Both the position numbers and the translations under genes were made by a program. Under the pieces are notes generated by a model. The model was not told the DNA's origin. It made no database searches and worked only from the letters and a program-made list of their open reading frames with translations. A DNA stretch of 64,000 bases, from contig CASFNR010000001.1 in the NCBI GenBank assembly GCA_949296115.1, positions 124,001 through 188,000 on the forward strand. The letters run 5' to 3'. Positions within the stretch are counted from its first letter, which is position 1; every line of letters begins with the position of its first letter. This document shows positions 40,594 through 48,663 of this stretch, one piece after another. This DNA is from an uncultured Eubacteriales bacterium (GTDB taxonomy: Bacteria; Bacillota; Clostridia; Oscillospirales; Oscillospiraceae).

Positions 40594-42819
40594 ATGTATC
40601 GAATTTTGGAATTGAATCCCCAGCTTCAGCCGTTTGCCGGGGACATTGATCTGCGGATGTTCCTGTACCACTCCACCAAGGGCCGTCTGCTTACCGGTGA
40701 CCAGACTCTGTCGGATTTTGCCAATGCTTATAACTATTATGGGTTCCATCATGTAGACGGCGGCTGGTACTACCGGGAGTGGGCTCCCAGCGCCTATCAG
40801 CTGTACCTGGAGGGCGAATTCAACGACTGGAACCAGACCAGTCACCCCCTGAAGCATGTTGGCAACGGCAACTGGGAGCTGTACCTGGAGGGCGACGACG
40901 CGCTGTGGGAAGGCTGCAAGGTCAAAACCGTGGTAGATGCCAACATGACCCGAACCGAGCACATCCCCCTGTACGCCCGCCGGGTGGTGCAGGACCCCAA
41001 GACCATTACCTTTACCTGTGAAGTTCAGGACGAGCGGAACGCCTTCTCCTGGACGGACCAGGACTTCACCGGTGAGGACGAGCTGTACATCTATGAGGCC
41101 CATGTGGGCATGGCCCAGGAAGAGGGAAAAGTCGGCACCTACCTGGAATTTGCCGAGAATGTCCTTCCCCGGATCAAGCAGGCGGGCTACAACACCGTGC
41201 AGCTGATGGCCATTATGGAGCACCCCTATTACGGCTCCTTCGGCTATCAGGTCTCCAACTTCTATGCCGCCTCCTCCTGGTTCGGCAAGCCCCAGGATCT
41301 GAAATACCTGATCAACAAAGCCCATGGAATGGGAATCCGGGTGCTGCTGGACGTGGTTCACTCCCACGCTGTGAAGAATACCACGGAAGGCATCAATATG
41401 TTTGACGGCACCACCTGGCAATTCTTCCATGACGGCGCCAAGGGCGATCATCCCGCTTGGGATACCAAGTGCTTTGACTACGGCAAAACCGGCGTCCTTC
41501 ACTTCCTGCTGAGCAACCTGAAGTTCTGGATGACGGAATATCACTTCGACGGCTTCCGCTTCGACGGGGTGACCTCCATGCTCTACCATGACCACGGTCT
41601 GGGCACGGACTTCAACACCAATGACAAGTATTTCTCTTACAACACCCACACCGAGGCCATCACCTACCTCCAGCTGGCCAATGAGCTGATCCGCCAGGTC
41701 AATCCCAAGGCCATCACCATTGCGGAGGATATGTCCGGAATGCCGGGTATGTGTCTGCCCATTTCCGATGGCGGCATCGGCTTCGACTACCGCCTGGGCA
41801 TGGGTCTGCCGGATATGTGGATCAAGACCGTGAAGGAAAAGAAGGACGAGGACTGGAACATCGGCCAGATGTGGGGCGATATGTGCCTGCGCCGTCCCGG
41901 CGAGAACACCGTGGCCTATGTGGAGTCCCATGACCAGGCTCTGGTGGGCGACAAGACCATGATCTTCCGCCTGGCGGACGCCGCCATGTACACCGACATG
42001 AACAAGACCACCCACAACCCCGTCATTGACCGGGCCATCGCCCTGCACAAGATGATCCGGCTGTTCACCCTGGGCGGCGGCGGAGAAGCCTACCTGAACT
42101 TCATGGGCAATGAATTCGGCCATCCGGAATGGATTGACTTCCCCCGGGAGGGCAACGGCTGGAGCTTCCACTATTGCCGCCGTCAGTGGAGCCTGAAGGA
42201 AAATGGGTTCCTGAAGTACCAGTGGCTCAACGATTTTGACGAGGACATGGTGAAGCTGACCAAGGAAAACCATATGTTTGAGCAGCGGATGGCGGATCTG
42301 ATGCTGCTGAAGGAGCCGGAAAAGACCATTGTTTTCTATCGTCATGGTCTGCTGTTCGCCCTGAACTTCCATCCCAGCCTGTCCCTGACCAATGTCCTGG
42401 TGCCGGTGCATCAGCCCGGCGAATACACGGTGGCCCTGTGCAGCGATGATGAAAAGTACGGCGGTCAGAATCTGGTTGCCCATATGGTTTACCCCACCAA
42501 GATGTTCGATGGGAAGCATTATGTGGAGCTGTACATTCCTGCCAGAACCGCAATCGTTCTGAAAGAGCATGTCATTTTGCCCGAGGATGCTGCTGCGGAT
42601 GAAGCCCCCAAACGGACGCCACGGAAAAAAGCCTCCAAGGAGACCATAGAGGCGGCCTCTGACACAGGTTCCAAACAGGCCGTGAAGAAGGAAGCAGAAC
42701 CTTCGGACCCGGTGGCTCCGGTACGCAAGCGCGCCCCTAAAAAGGCGGAGTCTCCCGCCGATCCTGTTGCGGAAAAGAAGTCAACCCGGAAGCGCACTGC
42801 CAAGCAGGAAACCACATAA
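40594..42819 (+). CDS. glgB: 1,4-alpha-glucan branching enzyme, eukaryotic-type (GH13_8)
   Basis: Branching enzyme of 741 residues that adds alpha-1,6 branches to glycogen. There is an N-terminal CBM48 (WAPSAYQLYLEGEFNDWN). The GH13 core has DVVHSHAVKNTTEGINMFDG, FDGFRFDGVTSMLYHDHG (nucleophile Asp), TIAEDMSGMPG (acid Glu) and YVESHDQALVGDKTM. These match the animal/plant-type GH13_8 clade more than GlgB of E. coli or Bacillus. The last ~75 residues are a Lys/Pro/Ala/Glu-rich unstructured tail. The ATG at 40594 follows GAAGGTGA; an ATG at 40543 after GAGGGG is an alternative. No other glycogen genes are nearby. Confidence 0.95.
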   Translation: MYRILELNPQLQPFAGDIDLRMFLYHSTKGRLLTGDQTLSDFANAYNYYGFHHVDGGWYYREWAPSAYQLYLEGEFNDWNQTSHPLKHVGNGNWELYLEGDDALWEGCKVKTVVDANMTRTEHIPLYARRVVQDPKTITFTCEVQDERNAFSWTDQDFTGEDELYIYEAHVGMAQEEGKVGTYLEFAENVLPRIKQAGYNTVQLMAIMEHPYYGSFGYQVSNFYAASSWFGKPQDLKYLINKAHGMGIRVLLDVVHSHAVKNTTEGINMFDGTTWQFFHDGAKGDHPAWDTKCFDYGKTGVLHFLLSNLKFWMTEYHFDGFRFDGVTSMLYHDHGLGTDFNTNDKYFSYNTHTEAITYLQLANELIRQVNPKAITIAEDMSGMPGMCLPISDGGIGFDYRLGMGLPDMWIKTVKEKKDEDWNIGQMWGDMCLRRPGENTVAYVESHDQALVGDKTMIFRLADAAMYTDMNKTTHNPVIDRAIALHKMIRLFTLGGGGEAYLNFMGNEFGHPEWIDFPREGNGWSFHYCRRQWSLKENGFLKYQWLNDFDEDMVKLTKENHMFEQRMADLMLLKEPEKTIVFYRHGLLFALNFHPSLSLTNVLVPVHQPGEYTVALCSDDEKYGGQNLVAHMVYPTKMFDGKHYVELYIPARTAIVLKEHVILPEDAAADEAPKRTPRKKASKETIEAASDTGSKQAVKKEAEPSDPVAPVRKRAPKKAESPADPVAEKKSTRKRTAKQETT

Positions 42820-42823
42820 TCAA

Positions 42824-42899
42824 GAACCCCGGCTACGGTTAAACCACAGCCGGGGTTCCGGTACAGCAAACCAAAGGGACCGCCGTTGGCGGTCCCTTT
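42824..42899. terminator. Two tandem hairpins between glgB and the aminotransferase gene
   Basis: GAACCCCGGCT/AGCCGGGGTTC (42824-42858) is followed by the perfect AAAGGGACCGCC/GGCGGTCCCTTT (42873-42899, 3-base loop). The genes are convergent; the second hairpin serves both directions. Confidence 0.8.
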
Positions 42900-42913
42900 C
42901 ACAACACTGAATA

Positions 42914-44200
42914 TCAGACGTTCAGCAGCTTTTCCAGCGCGGCCAGCTTCAGGCAGACACAGAGAACTTCCATGGCCTGCTCCAGCTCCGAAACCGGAGG
43001 AAGGCTGGGTGCAATGCGGAGATTGGAATCCTGGGGATCTTTGCCATAGGGATAGGTGGCCCCTGCCTCGGTCATGGTGATGCCGGCATCCCGGCACAGT
43101 TCCCAGACCCGCTTCGCCGTTCCCGGCATGGCATACAGGCTGACAAAGTAGCCGCCCTTCGGATCATTCCAGTGGGCAATGCCCAACGGCGCAATTTCCC
43201 GGTTCAGGTACTCCGACACCACCTGGAACTTGGGCGCCATGATGGCGGCGTGGCTCTTCATAATCTCCAGGGTATGGGCCTTGTTCTGCAAATAACGGAC
43301 ATGGCGCAGCTGATTCACCTTGTCGTTGGAGATCATCTGAATCCCGAAGAGCTTGGTGAAATAACGGATGTTGCTCTCGCTGGAGGCCAGACAGCTGATG
43401 CCGCCGCCGGAGAAGGTAATCTTGGAAGTAGAGGCGAATTCATAGACCATATTGGGCCGCCCTGCCTCTGCGCACAGGGAGATAATATCCGGGAACGGAA
43501 CATATTCTCCCTGGAACTGGTGAACGCAGTACGCGTTATCCCACATAATCGCAAAATCCGGGGCTGCGGGCTTCAGATTGGCAAAGCGGTGAATTGTCTC
43601 CTCGGAGTAGATGATGCCGTCCGGATTGGAATACTTGGGCACATTCCAAATCAGCTTCACCTGGGGATCCTTCACATATTCCTCCACCAGGTCCATGTCC
43701 GGGCCGGTGGGCGTCATGGGGATGGGAATCATCTCGGCGCCGAAGGATTCGCCGATGAAGAAATGCCGATCGTAGCCAGGCGCAGGACAAAGGAATTTTA
43801 CTTTCTCCTCCCGGCACCAGGGGCGGGGGCTGTCCGGCAGGCCATGGGTATAGGCCCGGGATACCACATCAAACATCAGATTCAAAGACGCAACTCCGCC
43901 CACAAAAATCTGAGAAGGCTTGCAGTCCAGCATATCCGCCCAGTAGGCCCGGGCACTGGGCAGGCCGGCCAATTCCCCGTAATTGCGGGTATCCACACCG
44001 CCGTCAATGCAGTCCTCCGGCTTTTGCAGCTGGGTCAGCAGCCCGCTGACCATATCCAGCTGCGCCTTGGAGGGCTTGCCGCGGGACATATTCAGATTCC
44101 ACTTTTTCTCCTGGCACTGCTTGTAGGCGGCCTGTACAGTTTGGTATTCACGCTCCAGCTGGGAACGTGTCATGCAAGAATACGGGGTCACATCCATCAT
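42914..44200 (-). CDS. Aspartate aminotransferase of the MocR-like class I group (fold type I PLP enzyme)
   Basis: PLP enzyme of 428 residues. The Schiff-base lysine is in EFASTSKITFSGGG, with PAPGYDRHF, WNVPKYSNPDGIIYS and IMWDNAYCVHQF upstream, and NLRIAPSLPP with the substrate-binding Arg. The arrangement fits the Aminotran_MocR family, members of which are bacterial aspartate aminotransferases. It would link aspartate/oxaloacetate with glutamate, and a glutamine synthetase gene is divergent from it. The start is either of two adjacent ATGs behind GGAAGG. Confidence 0.88.
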   Translation of the reverse strand: MMDVTPYSCMTRSQLEREYQTVQAAYKQCQEKKWNLNMSRGKPSKAQLDMVSGLLTQLQKPEDCIDGGVDTRNYGELAGLPSARAYWADMLDCKPSQIFVGGVASLNLMFDVVSRAYTHGLPDSPRPWCREEKVKFLCPAPGYDRHFFIGESFGAEMIPIPMTPTGPDMDLVEEYVKDPQVKLIWNVPKYSNPDGIIYSEETIHRFANLKPAAPDFAIMWDNAYCVHQFQGEYVPFPDIISLCAEAGRPNMVYEFASTSKITFSGGGISCLASSESNIRYFTKLFGIQMISNDKVNQLRHVRYLQNKAHTLEIMKSHAAIMAPKFQVVSEYLNREIAPLGIAHWNDPKGGYFVSLYAMPGTAKRVWELCRDAGITMTEAGATYPYGKDPQDSNLRIAPSLPPVSELEQAMEVLCVCLKLAALEKLLNV

Positions 44201-44233
44201 CCTTCCAGAGAATTTCTTGAATTTCCTGGCTTA

Positions 44234-44262
44234 TTATATGCTTTCAAAACGAAAAATGCAAT
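44234..44262 (-). promoter_or_regulatory. Promoter of the aspartate aminotransferase gene
   Basis: On the minus strand, TTGCAT (44262-44257), a 17-bp spacer and perfect TATAAT (44239-44234). The start is near 44227. Confidence 0.82.
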
Positions 44263-44366
44263 ATGTAAATACAGAAAATTTCATTTTCAGATTCATTTTT
44301 CAAAGAATTGGAGGAATGCACAAAACCAGATTCTGCCCCCCATTTCTTTTTCGACACAATCACTCC

Positions 44367-44395
44367 TTGCATTTTGCAGGAAAGTTGCATACAAT
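44367..44395 (+). promoter_or_regulatory. Promoter of glutamine synthetase III
   Basis: TTGCAT (44367-44372), a 17-bp spacer and TACAAT (44390-44395), predicting a leader of about 105 nt. The AT-rich intergenic stretch 44201-44507 also contains a TTGGAGGA site before a 32-codon open frame at about 44316-44414, which I do not regard as a gene. No known riboswitch is recognised. Confidence 0.65.
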
Positions 44396-44507
44396 TTATT
44401 TGAATAATGTATAAAAAATCCCTTTGGATTGGAGTAGTTTCCCTTTTTTCTTTCCGATGAATTGAAAAGTCTGCGTTATTTCGATTTTGAAAGGATGTGC
44501 CCCTCCC

Positions 44508-46592
44508 ATGAGCGATGTCATAAACGTCCCGGAGATCTTTGGCAGCGACGTATTTAATGAAGCAATTATGAAGCAGCGGCTTCCAACCGATATTTACCTG
44601 GCCTGGAAGCATTGCGTCACCACCGGCTCCCAGCTTCCGCTGGATGTAGCCAACGAAATTGCGGAAGCCATGAAGCTCTGGGCAATCCAGAAAGGCGCCA
44701 CCCACTACACCCACTGGTTCCAGCCCATGACCGGCATCACCGCCGAAAAGCACGATTCCTTCATTGCGCCCACCGGTGACGGACGGGTTATTATGGAATT
44801 TTCCGGCAGCGAACTGGTTCGCGGAGAGCCGGATGCCAGTTCCTTCCCTTCCGGTGGTCTGCGGGCAACCTTCGAGGCCCGGGGCTACACCGCCTGGGAC
44901 CCCACCTCCTGCGCCTTTGTGAAGGACGGCAGTCTTTATATTCCCACCTGTTTCTTCTCCTATACCGGCCAGTCTCTGGACAAGAAAACCCCGCTGCTGC
45001 GTTCCATCGACGAAGTCTCCCGGGAAGCCCTGCGGATTCTGCGGCTCTTTGGCGACACCCAAACCCAGCGGGTCATTCCTTCCGTGGGCGCCGAGCAGGA
45101 ATATTTCCTTCTGCCCAAGGACCTGTATGCCCAGCGGGAAGATCTGCGGCTCACCGGGCGCACCCTGTTCGGCGCTCAGCCTCCCAAGGGCCAGGAACTG
45201 GACGATCATTACTTCGGCACCATTCGGACCCGGGTTTCCTCCTTCATGAAAGACCTGGATGAGCAGCTGTGGCGGCTTGGAATTCTCAGCAAGACCAAGC
45301 ACAATGAAGGTGCCCCCTGCCAGCATGAGATGGCCCCCATCTATACCGACGCCAACACCGCCTGCGACGACAACCAGCTGATTATGGAGATCATGAAGAA
45401 ATGCGCGGCCAAGCACAACCTGGTTTGTCTGCTCCATGAGAAGCCCTTCGCCGGTGTGAACGGTTCCGGCAAGCACAACAACTGGTCGCTGTCCACGGAT
45501 TCCGGAAAAAATCTGTTCAGCCCTGGAAAAACCCCCAGCCAGAATGCCCGTTTCCTGGTTTTTCTGGCGGCATTTATCGCCGGTGTAGACGAATACCAGG
45601 ATTTCCTGCGCTGTACCGTGGCGTTTGCTGGCAACGATCACCGATTGGGCGCCAGCGAAGCCCCGCCCGCCATTGTCTCCATCTTCCTGGGGGAAGAGCT
45701 GGATGCCATTATCCGCTCTATCATCGACGGCACCAACTATACCGAGCCGGAGAAGAGCATGCTGCGCATTGGCGTAGATGTGCTGCCCGCTATCCCTAAG
45801 GACACCACAGACCGTAACCGGACCAGTCCCCTGGCTTTCACCGGAAATAAGTTCGAGTTCCGGATGCCCGGCTCCTCCCAGTCCATCGCCGGGCCGAATA
45901 TTGCTCTCAATACCATTATGGCCGAGGAACTGGGGAAATTCGCAGATGTATTGGAAAATGCCCAGGATTTTGATGCGGAACTACAGAAGCTTGTATGCAA
46001 GGCCCTGACCGACCATCAGCGGATTATCTTCGGAGGAAACGGATACAGCGAGGAATGGAAAGAAGAGGCTGTCCGTCGGGGCTTGCACAATCTTGCGTCC
46101 ACCGCCGAGGCGCTTCCTACCTATGTCTCGGAACGGAACATCGATCTGGTCACCCGCCGGGGTATTTTCACGGAGGATGAATTCCGGGCCCGTTACACCA
46201 TCCACCTGGAATCCTACAACAAGATTGTGCGCATCGAAGCCCGGACCATGATGGACATGGCCCTGCATCAGATTCTGCCGGCCGCCATCCATTACAGCCA
46301 AAGCCTGTGTGACACCATTGCTGCAAAGAAACCCCTCCATCTGGCGGCGAAAGCCGAGACAGAATTGGTTTCCCGTCTCAGCGCTGCCACCGATGCGCTT
46401 TACGACCATGTGGAAACCCTTCGGTTTGCCCTGGCCGCTGTGCCGAAAGAACCCGCAACGGCTGCCAATTACTACCACACCGTGGTGATTCCCGCCATGC
46501 GGGATTTGCGCCAGGATGCAGACACATTGGAAACGCTCACTGACAAGTCCTACTGGCCATATCCCACCTACTCCGACCTTCTTTATTATTGA
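44508..46592 (+). CDS. glnN: Glutamine synthetase type III
   Basis: GSIII of 694 residues that makes glutamine from glutamate, ammonia and ATP. It has the GSIII-specific N-terminal region (YLAWKHCVTTGSQLPLDVAN, THYTHWFQPMTG). The core has VGAEQEYFL, CQHEMAPIYTDANTACDDNQ, GVNGSGKHNNWSLSTD, FAGNDHRLGASEAPPAI and NRTSPLAFTGNKFEFRMPGS. The length and motifs exclude GSI. The ATG at 44508 is chosen over an upstream TTG; AAAGGA lies 12 bases upstream. Type III enzymes are common in Bacteroides and gut Clostridia. It ends in a strong shared terminator. Confidence 0.97.
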   Translation: MSDVINVPEIFGSDVFNEAIMKQRLPTDIYLAWKHCVTTGSQLPLDVANEIAEAMKLWAIQKGATHYTHWFQPMTGITAEKHDSFIAPTGDGRVIMEFSGSELVRGEPDASSFPSGGLRATFEARGYTAWDPTSCAFVKDGSLYIPTCFFSYTGQSLDKKTPLLRSIDEVSREALRILRLFGDTQTQRVIPSVGAEQEYFLLPKDLYAQREDLRLTGRTLFGAQPPKGQELDDHYFGTIRTRVSSFMKDLDEQLWRLGILSKTKHNEGAPCQHEMAPIYTDANTACDDNQLIMEIMKKCAAKHNLVCLLHEKPFAGVNGSGKHNNWSLSTDSGKNLFSPGKTPSQNARFLVFLAAFIAGVDEYQDFLRCTVAFAGNDHRLGASEAPPAIVSIFLGEELDAIIRSIIDGTNYTEPEKSMLRIGVDVLPAIPKDTTDRNRTSPLAFTGNKFEFRMPGSSQSIAGPNIALNTIMAEELGKFADVLENAQDFDAELQKLVCKALTDHQRIIFGGNGYSEEWKEEAVRRGLHNLASTAEALPTYVSERNIDLVTRRGIFTEDEFRARYTIHLESYNKIVRIEARTMMDMALHQILPAAIHYSQSLCDTIAAKKPLHLAAKAETELVSRLSAATDALYDHVETLRFALAAVPKEPATAANYYHTVVIPAMRDLRQDADTLETLTDKSYWPYPTYSDLLYY

Positions 46593-46596
46593 TTAG

Positions 46597-46635
46597 AAAA
46601 AATCCTGCCTGTGAACATCCACAGGCAGGATTTTT
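46597..46635. terminator. Bidirectional terminator between glnN and the UPF0210 gene
   Basis: A perfect stem, AAAAATCCTGCCTGTG with CACAGGCAGGATTTTT, and a 6-base loop between convergent genes. Confidence 0.93.
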
Positions 46636-46638
46636 ATG

Positions 46639-47997
46639 TCAGTTTTTCAGGCTCTGAAGAGGCGCAGGAATTCGCCCACCTCGGGCAATAAACACCTCGC
46701 TGTTCGGCTCATGTACCGGCATCACCGGAGCGCTGCCCAGCAGGCCGCCCATCTCCACCCGGTCGCCGACCTTCATTCCAGGGGCCGGTATAATCCGGAC
46801 TGCCGTTGTTTTGGAATTCACCATTCCGATTGCCGCTTCGTCCGCAATGATGGCGGAAATGGTAGCTGCGGAAGTATCTCCCGGCACGGCTATCATGTCC
46901 AGGCCCACGGAGCAGACGCAGGTCATCGCCTCCAGCTTGTCCATCACCAGGGTGCCGGACTCCGCTGCCGCAATCATGCCCTCGTCCTCCGACACCGGGA
47001 TAAAGGCGCCGGACAGGCCGCCCACATGGTTGGACGCCATCACGCCGCCCTTCTTCACCGCATCATTCAGCAGTGCCAGTGCAGCGGTAGTTCCGTGGGT
47101 GCCGCAGATCTCCAGGCCCATTTCCTCCAGAATCCGGGCCACGCTGTCGCCCACCGCCGGGGTAGGCGCAAGACTCAAATCCACAATGCCGAAAGGAATG
47201 CCCAGTCGGCGGGAGGCTTCCATGCCCACCAGCTGCCCCATCCGGGTAATCTGAAAGGCAGTTTTCTTGATGGTCTCCGCAACCACGTCAAAGGGCTGAC
47301 CCTTGATTCCCTGCAGGGCATGATACACCACGCCGGGGCCGGAAACGCCCACATTCAGCACGCACTCCGGCTCCCCCACTCCGTGGAAGGCGCCCGCCAT
47401 GAAGGGGTTATCCTCCACCGCATTGGCAAACACCACCAGCTTGGCACAGCCCAGGCCCTGGTTGTCCGCCGTCAGTTCCGCAGTTTTCTTGATAATCCGG
47501 CCCATTTCCGCAACGGCATCCATATTGATGCCAGCCTTGGTGGAGCCCACATTCACGCTGGCGCACACACGCTCCGTGACAGCCATGGCCTGAGGGATGG
47601 AACGAATCAGCTTCCAGTCCCCGGTGGTAGCACCCTTCTGAACCAGCGCAGAAAAGCCGCCGATAAAGTTCACGCCGCAGGCTGCCGCGGCAGCATCCAG
47701 GGTTCTGGCAATTTCCACATAAGATTCCGCTTGGCAGGAGCCTGCGACAATGGAAATCGGGGTGACAGATATCCGCTTGTTTACGATGGGAATTCCAAAT
47801 TCCTTCTCAATGTCCTCTCCCACCTTCACCAGGTCCTTGGCGCAGGTGGTGATTTTCTTATAAATCTTGGCGCAGCAGACGCTCAGGTCGGGATCGCAGC
47901 AGTCCATCAGGCTGATGCCCATGGTGATGGTACGGATGTCCAGATGCCGCTTGTCAATCATATCCTGGGTCTGTAAAATATCATTCCGATTCAGCAT
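46639..47997 (-). CDS. UPF0210/PFL-family protein (DUF711)
   Basis: Protein of 452 residues of the UPF0210 family. It has the conserved N-terminal [18 protein letters not shown] and segments [31 protein letters not shown] and [19 protein letters not shown]. The family has a glycyl-radical-enzyme-like fold but no established reaction; it is usually paired with an ACT-domain protein, as here (9-bp gap), which suggests control by an amino acid. No glycyl radical motif or activase is seen. Confidence 0.93.
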   Translation of the reverse strand: MLNRNDILQTQDMIDKRHLDIRTITMGISLMDCCDPDLSVCCAKIYKKITTCAKDLVKVGEDIEKEFGIPIVNKRISVTPISIVAGSCQAESYVEIARTLDAAAAACGVNFIGGFSALVQKGATTGDWKLIRSIPQAMAVTERVCASVNVGSTKAGINMDAVAEMGRIIKKTAELTADNQGLGCAKLVVFANAVEDNPFMAGAFHGVGEPECVLNVGVSGPGVVYHALQGIKGQPFDVVAETIKKTAFQITRMGQLVGMEASRRLGIPFGIVDLSLAPTPAVGDSVARILEEMGLEICGTHGTTAALALLNDAVKKGGVMASNHVGGLSGAFIPVSEDEGMIAAAESGTLVMDKLEAMTCVCSVGLDMIAVPGDTSAATISAIIADEAAIGMVNSKTTAVRIIPAPGMKVGDRVEMGGLLGSAPVMPVHEPNSEVFIARGGRIPAPLQSLKN

Positions 47998-48006
47998 GGC
48001 GTTACC

Positions 48007-48276
48007 TCAGATTCGGTGCATGGCCTCGAAAATGTCCTCCCGCTGAACCCGGATGGACAGTCCCATTTCTTTACCGATTTCCTCCATCTTGGTTACAAGT
48101 TCCCCCAACGGGAGATTGCACATGGAAACCTCCGTCACCATCATCATGGTGAAGTATCCCTGCATAACAGTCTGGCTGATGTCCAGGACATTGACATTGT
48201 AGTTGGCCAAGGCGGTACAGACACTGGCAATAATACCGACCCGGTCTTTGCCGACAACCGTAACAATTGCTTTCAT
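48007..48276 (-). CDS. ACT-domain protein (UPF0237)
   Basis: Protein of 89 residues consisting of one ACT domain (KAIVTVVGKDRVGIIASVCT, NVNVLDISQTVMQGYFTMMM). It is likely a ligand-binding regulatory partner of the UPF0210 protein encoded just downstream. The pair is conserved across Firmicutes and archaea (family knowledge). AAAGGA precedes the start. Confidence 0.93.
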   Translation of the reverse strand: MKAIVTVVGKDRVGIIASVCTALANYNVNVLDISQTVMQGYFTMMMVTEVSMCNLPLGELVTKMEEIGKEMGLSIRVQREDIFEAMHRI

Positions 48277-48308
48277 ATTCAGCGATCCTTTCTCTTTCTG
48301 GGGGCTCG

Positions 48309-48590
48309 TCAGACTTCGTAGTCAGCGGAAACCCGTGTATTCAAAAGATGGGCAAAGTGGGTCTTTGCCTCCAGATGCAGCGGATGAGACGCATAATCCG
48401 TCAGTGCCTGTCTGCTTTCAAACTCGGAATAAAGGGCATAATCCATTCCCTGGAAGGCCCGGCGGATTTCCAGGTGTTTCAGACCGGGAATCTTCCCCAC
48501 CAAAGGCTCCAGCACAGACGCAATCAGCTTTACAGCCTCCTGCTTGTCCACGCCGTCTTTCAAGGTATACAGCACAATATGTTTCACCAT
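48309..48590 (-). CDS. Dabb-family (stress-responsive alpha/beta barrel) protein
   Basis: Protein of 93 residues starting MVKHIVLYTLKDGVDKQEAV, with LEPLVGKIPGLKHLEIRRAF and YALYSEFESRQALTDYASHP, the pattern of dimeric ferredoxin-like Dabb barrels. The function is unknown; some members act in small-molecule or aromatic-compound metabolism. The ATG at 48590 follows AGGAGG. It lies 32 bp upstream of the ACT gene and may be co-transcribed with it, after the terminator of the ispH-rpsA gene. Confidence 0.88.
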   Translation of the reverse strand: MVKHIVLYTLKDGVDKQEAVKLIASVLEPLVGKIPGLKHLEIRRAFQGMDYALYSEFESRQALTDYASHPLHLEAKTHFAHLLNTRVSADYEV

Positions 48591-48619
48591 AACGGATTCC
48601 TCCTGTTTTCCAGCGGTGT

Positions 48620-48652
48620 AAAAAATACCGGGACTGCGCGCAGCCCCGGTAT
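48620..48652 (-). terminator. Terminator of the cmk-ispH/rpsA operon
   Basis: ATACCGGG (48625-48632) pairs with CCCGGTAT near 48645-48652, around an inner GCGCGC core. A TTTTTT run follows on the minus strand. Confidence 0.85.
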
Positions 48653-48663
48653 CCTGTTGCAAA

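Noticed and set aside
40537-42570. A 677-residue open frame antisense to glgB
   Set aside because: It is a shadow of the branching enzyme; it has no ribosome binding site or recognisable domain, and its low-complexity Gly/His/Val composition is typical of antisense frames.
44316-44414. A 32-codon frame with a GGAGGA site upstream of glnN, considered as a leader peptide
   Set aside because: It lies largely upstream of the predicted glnN transcription start (about 44402), so it could not act as its leader peptide.
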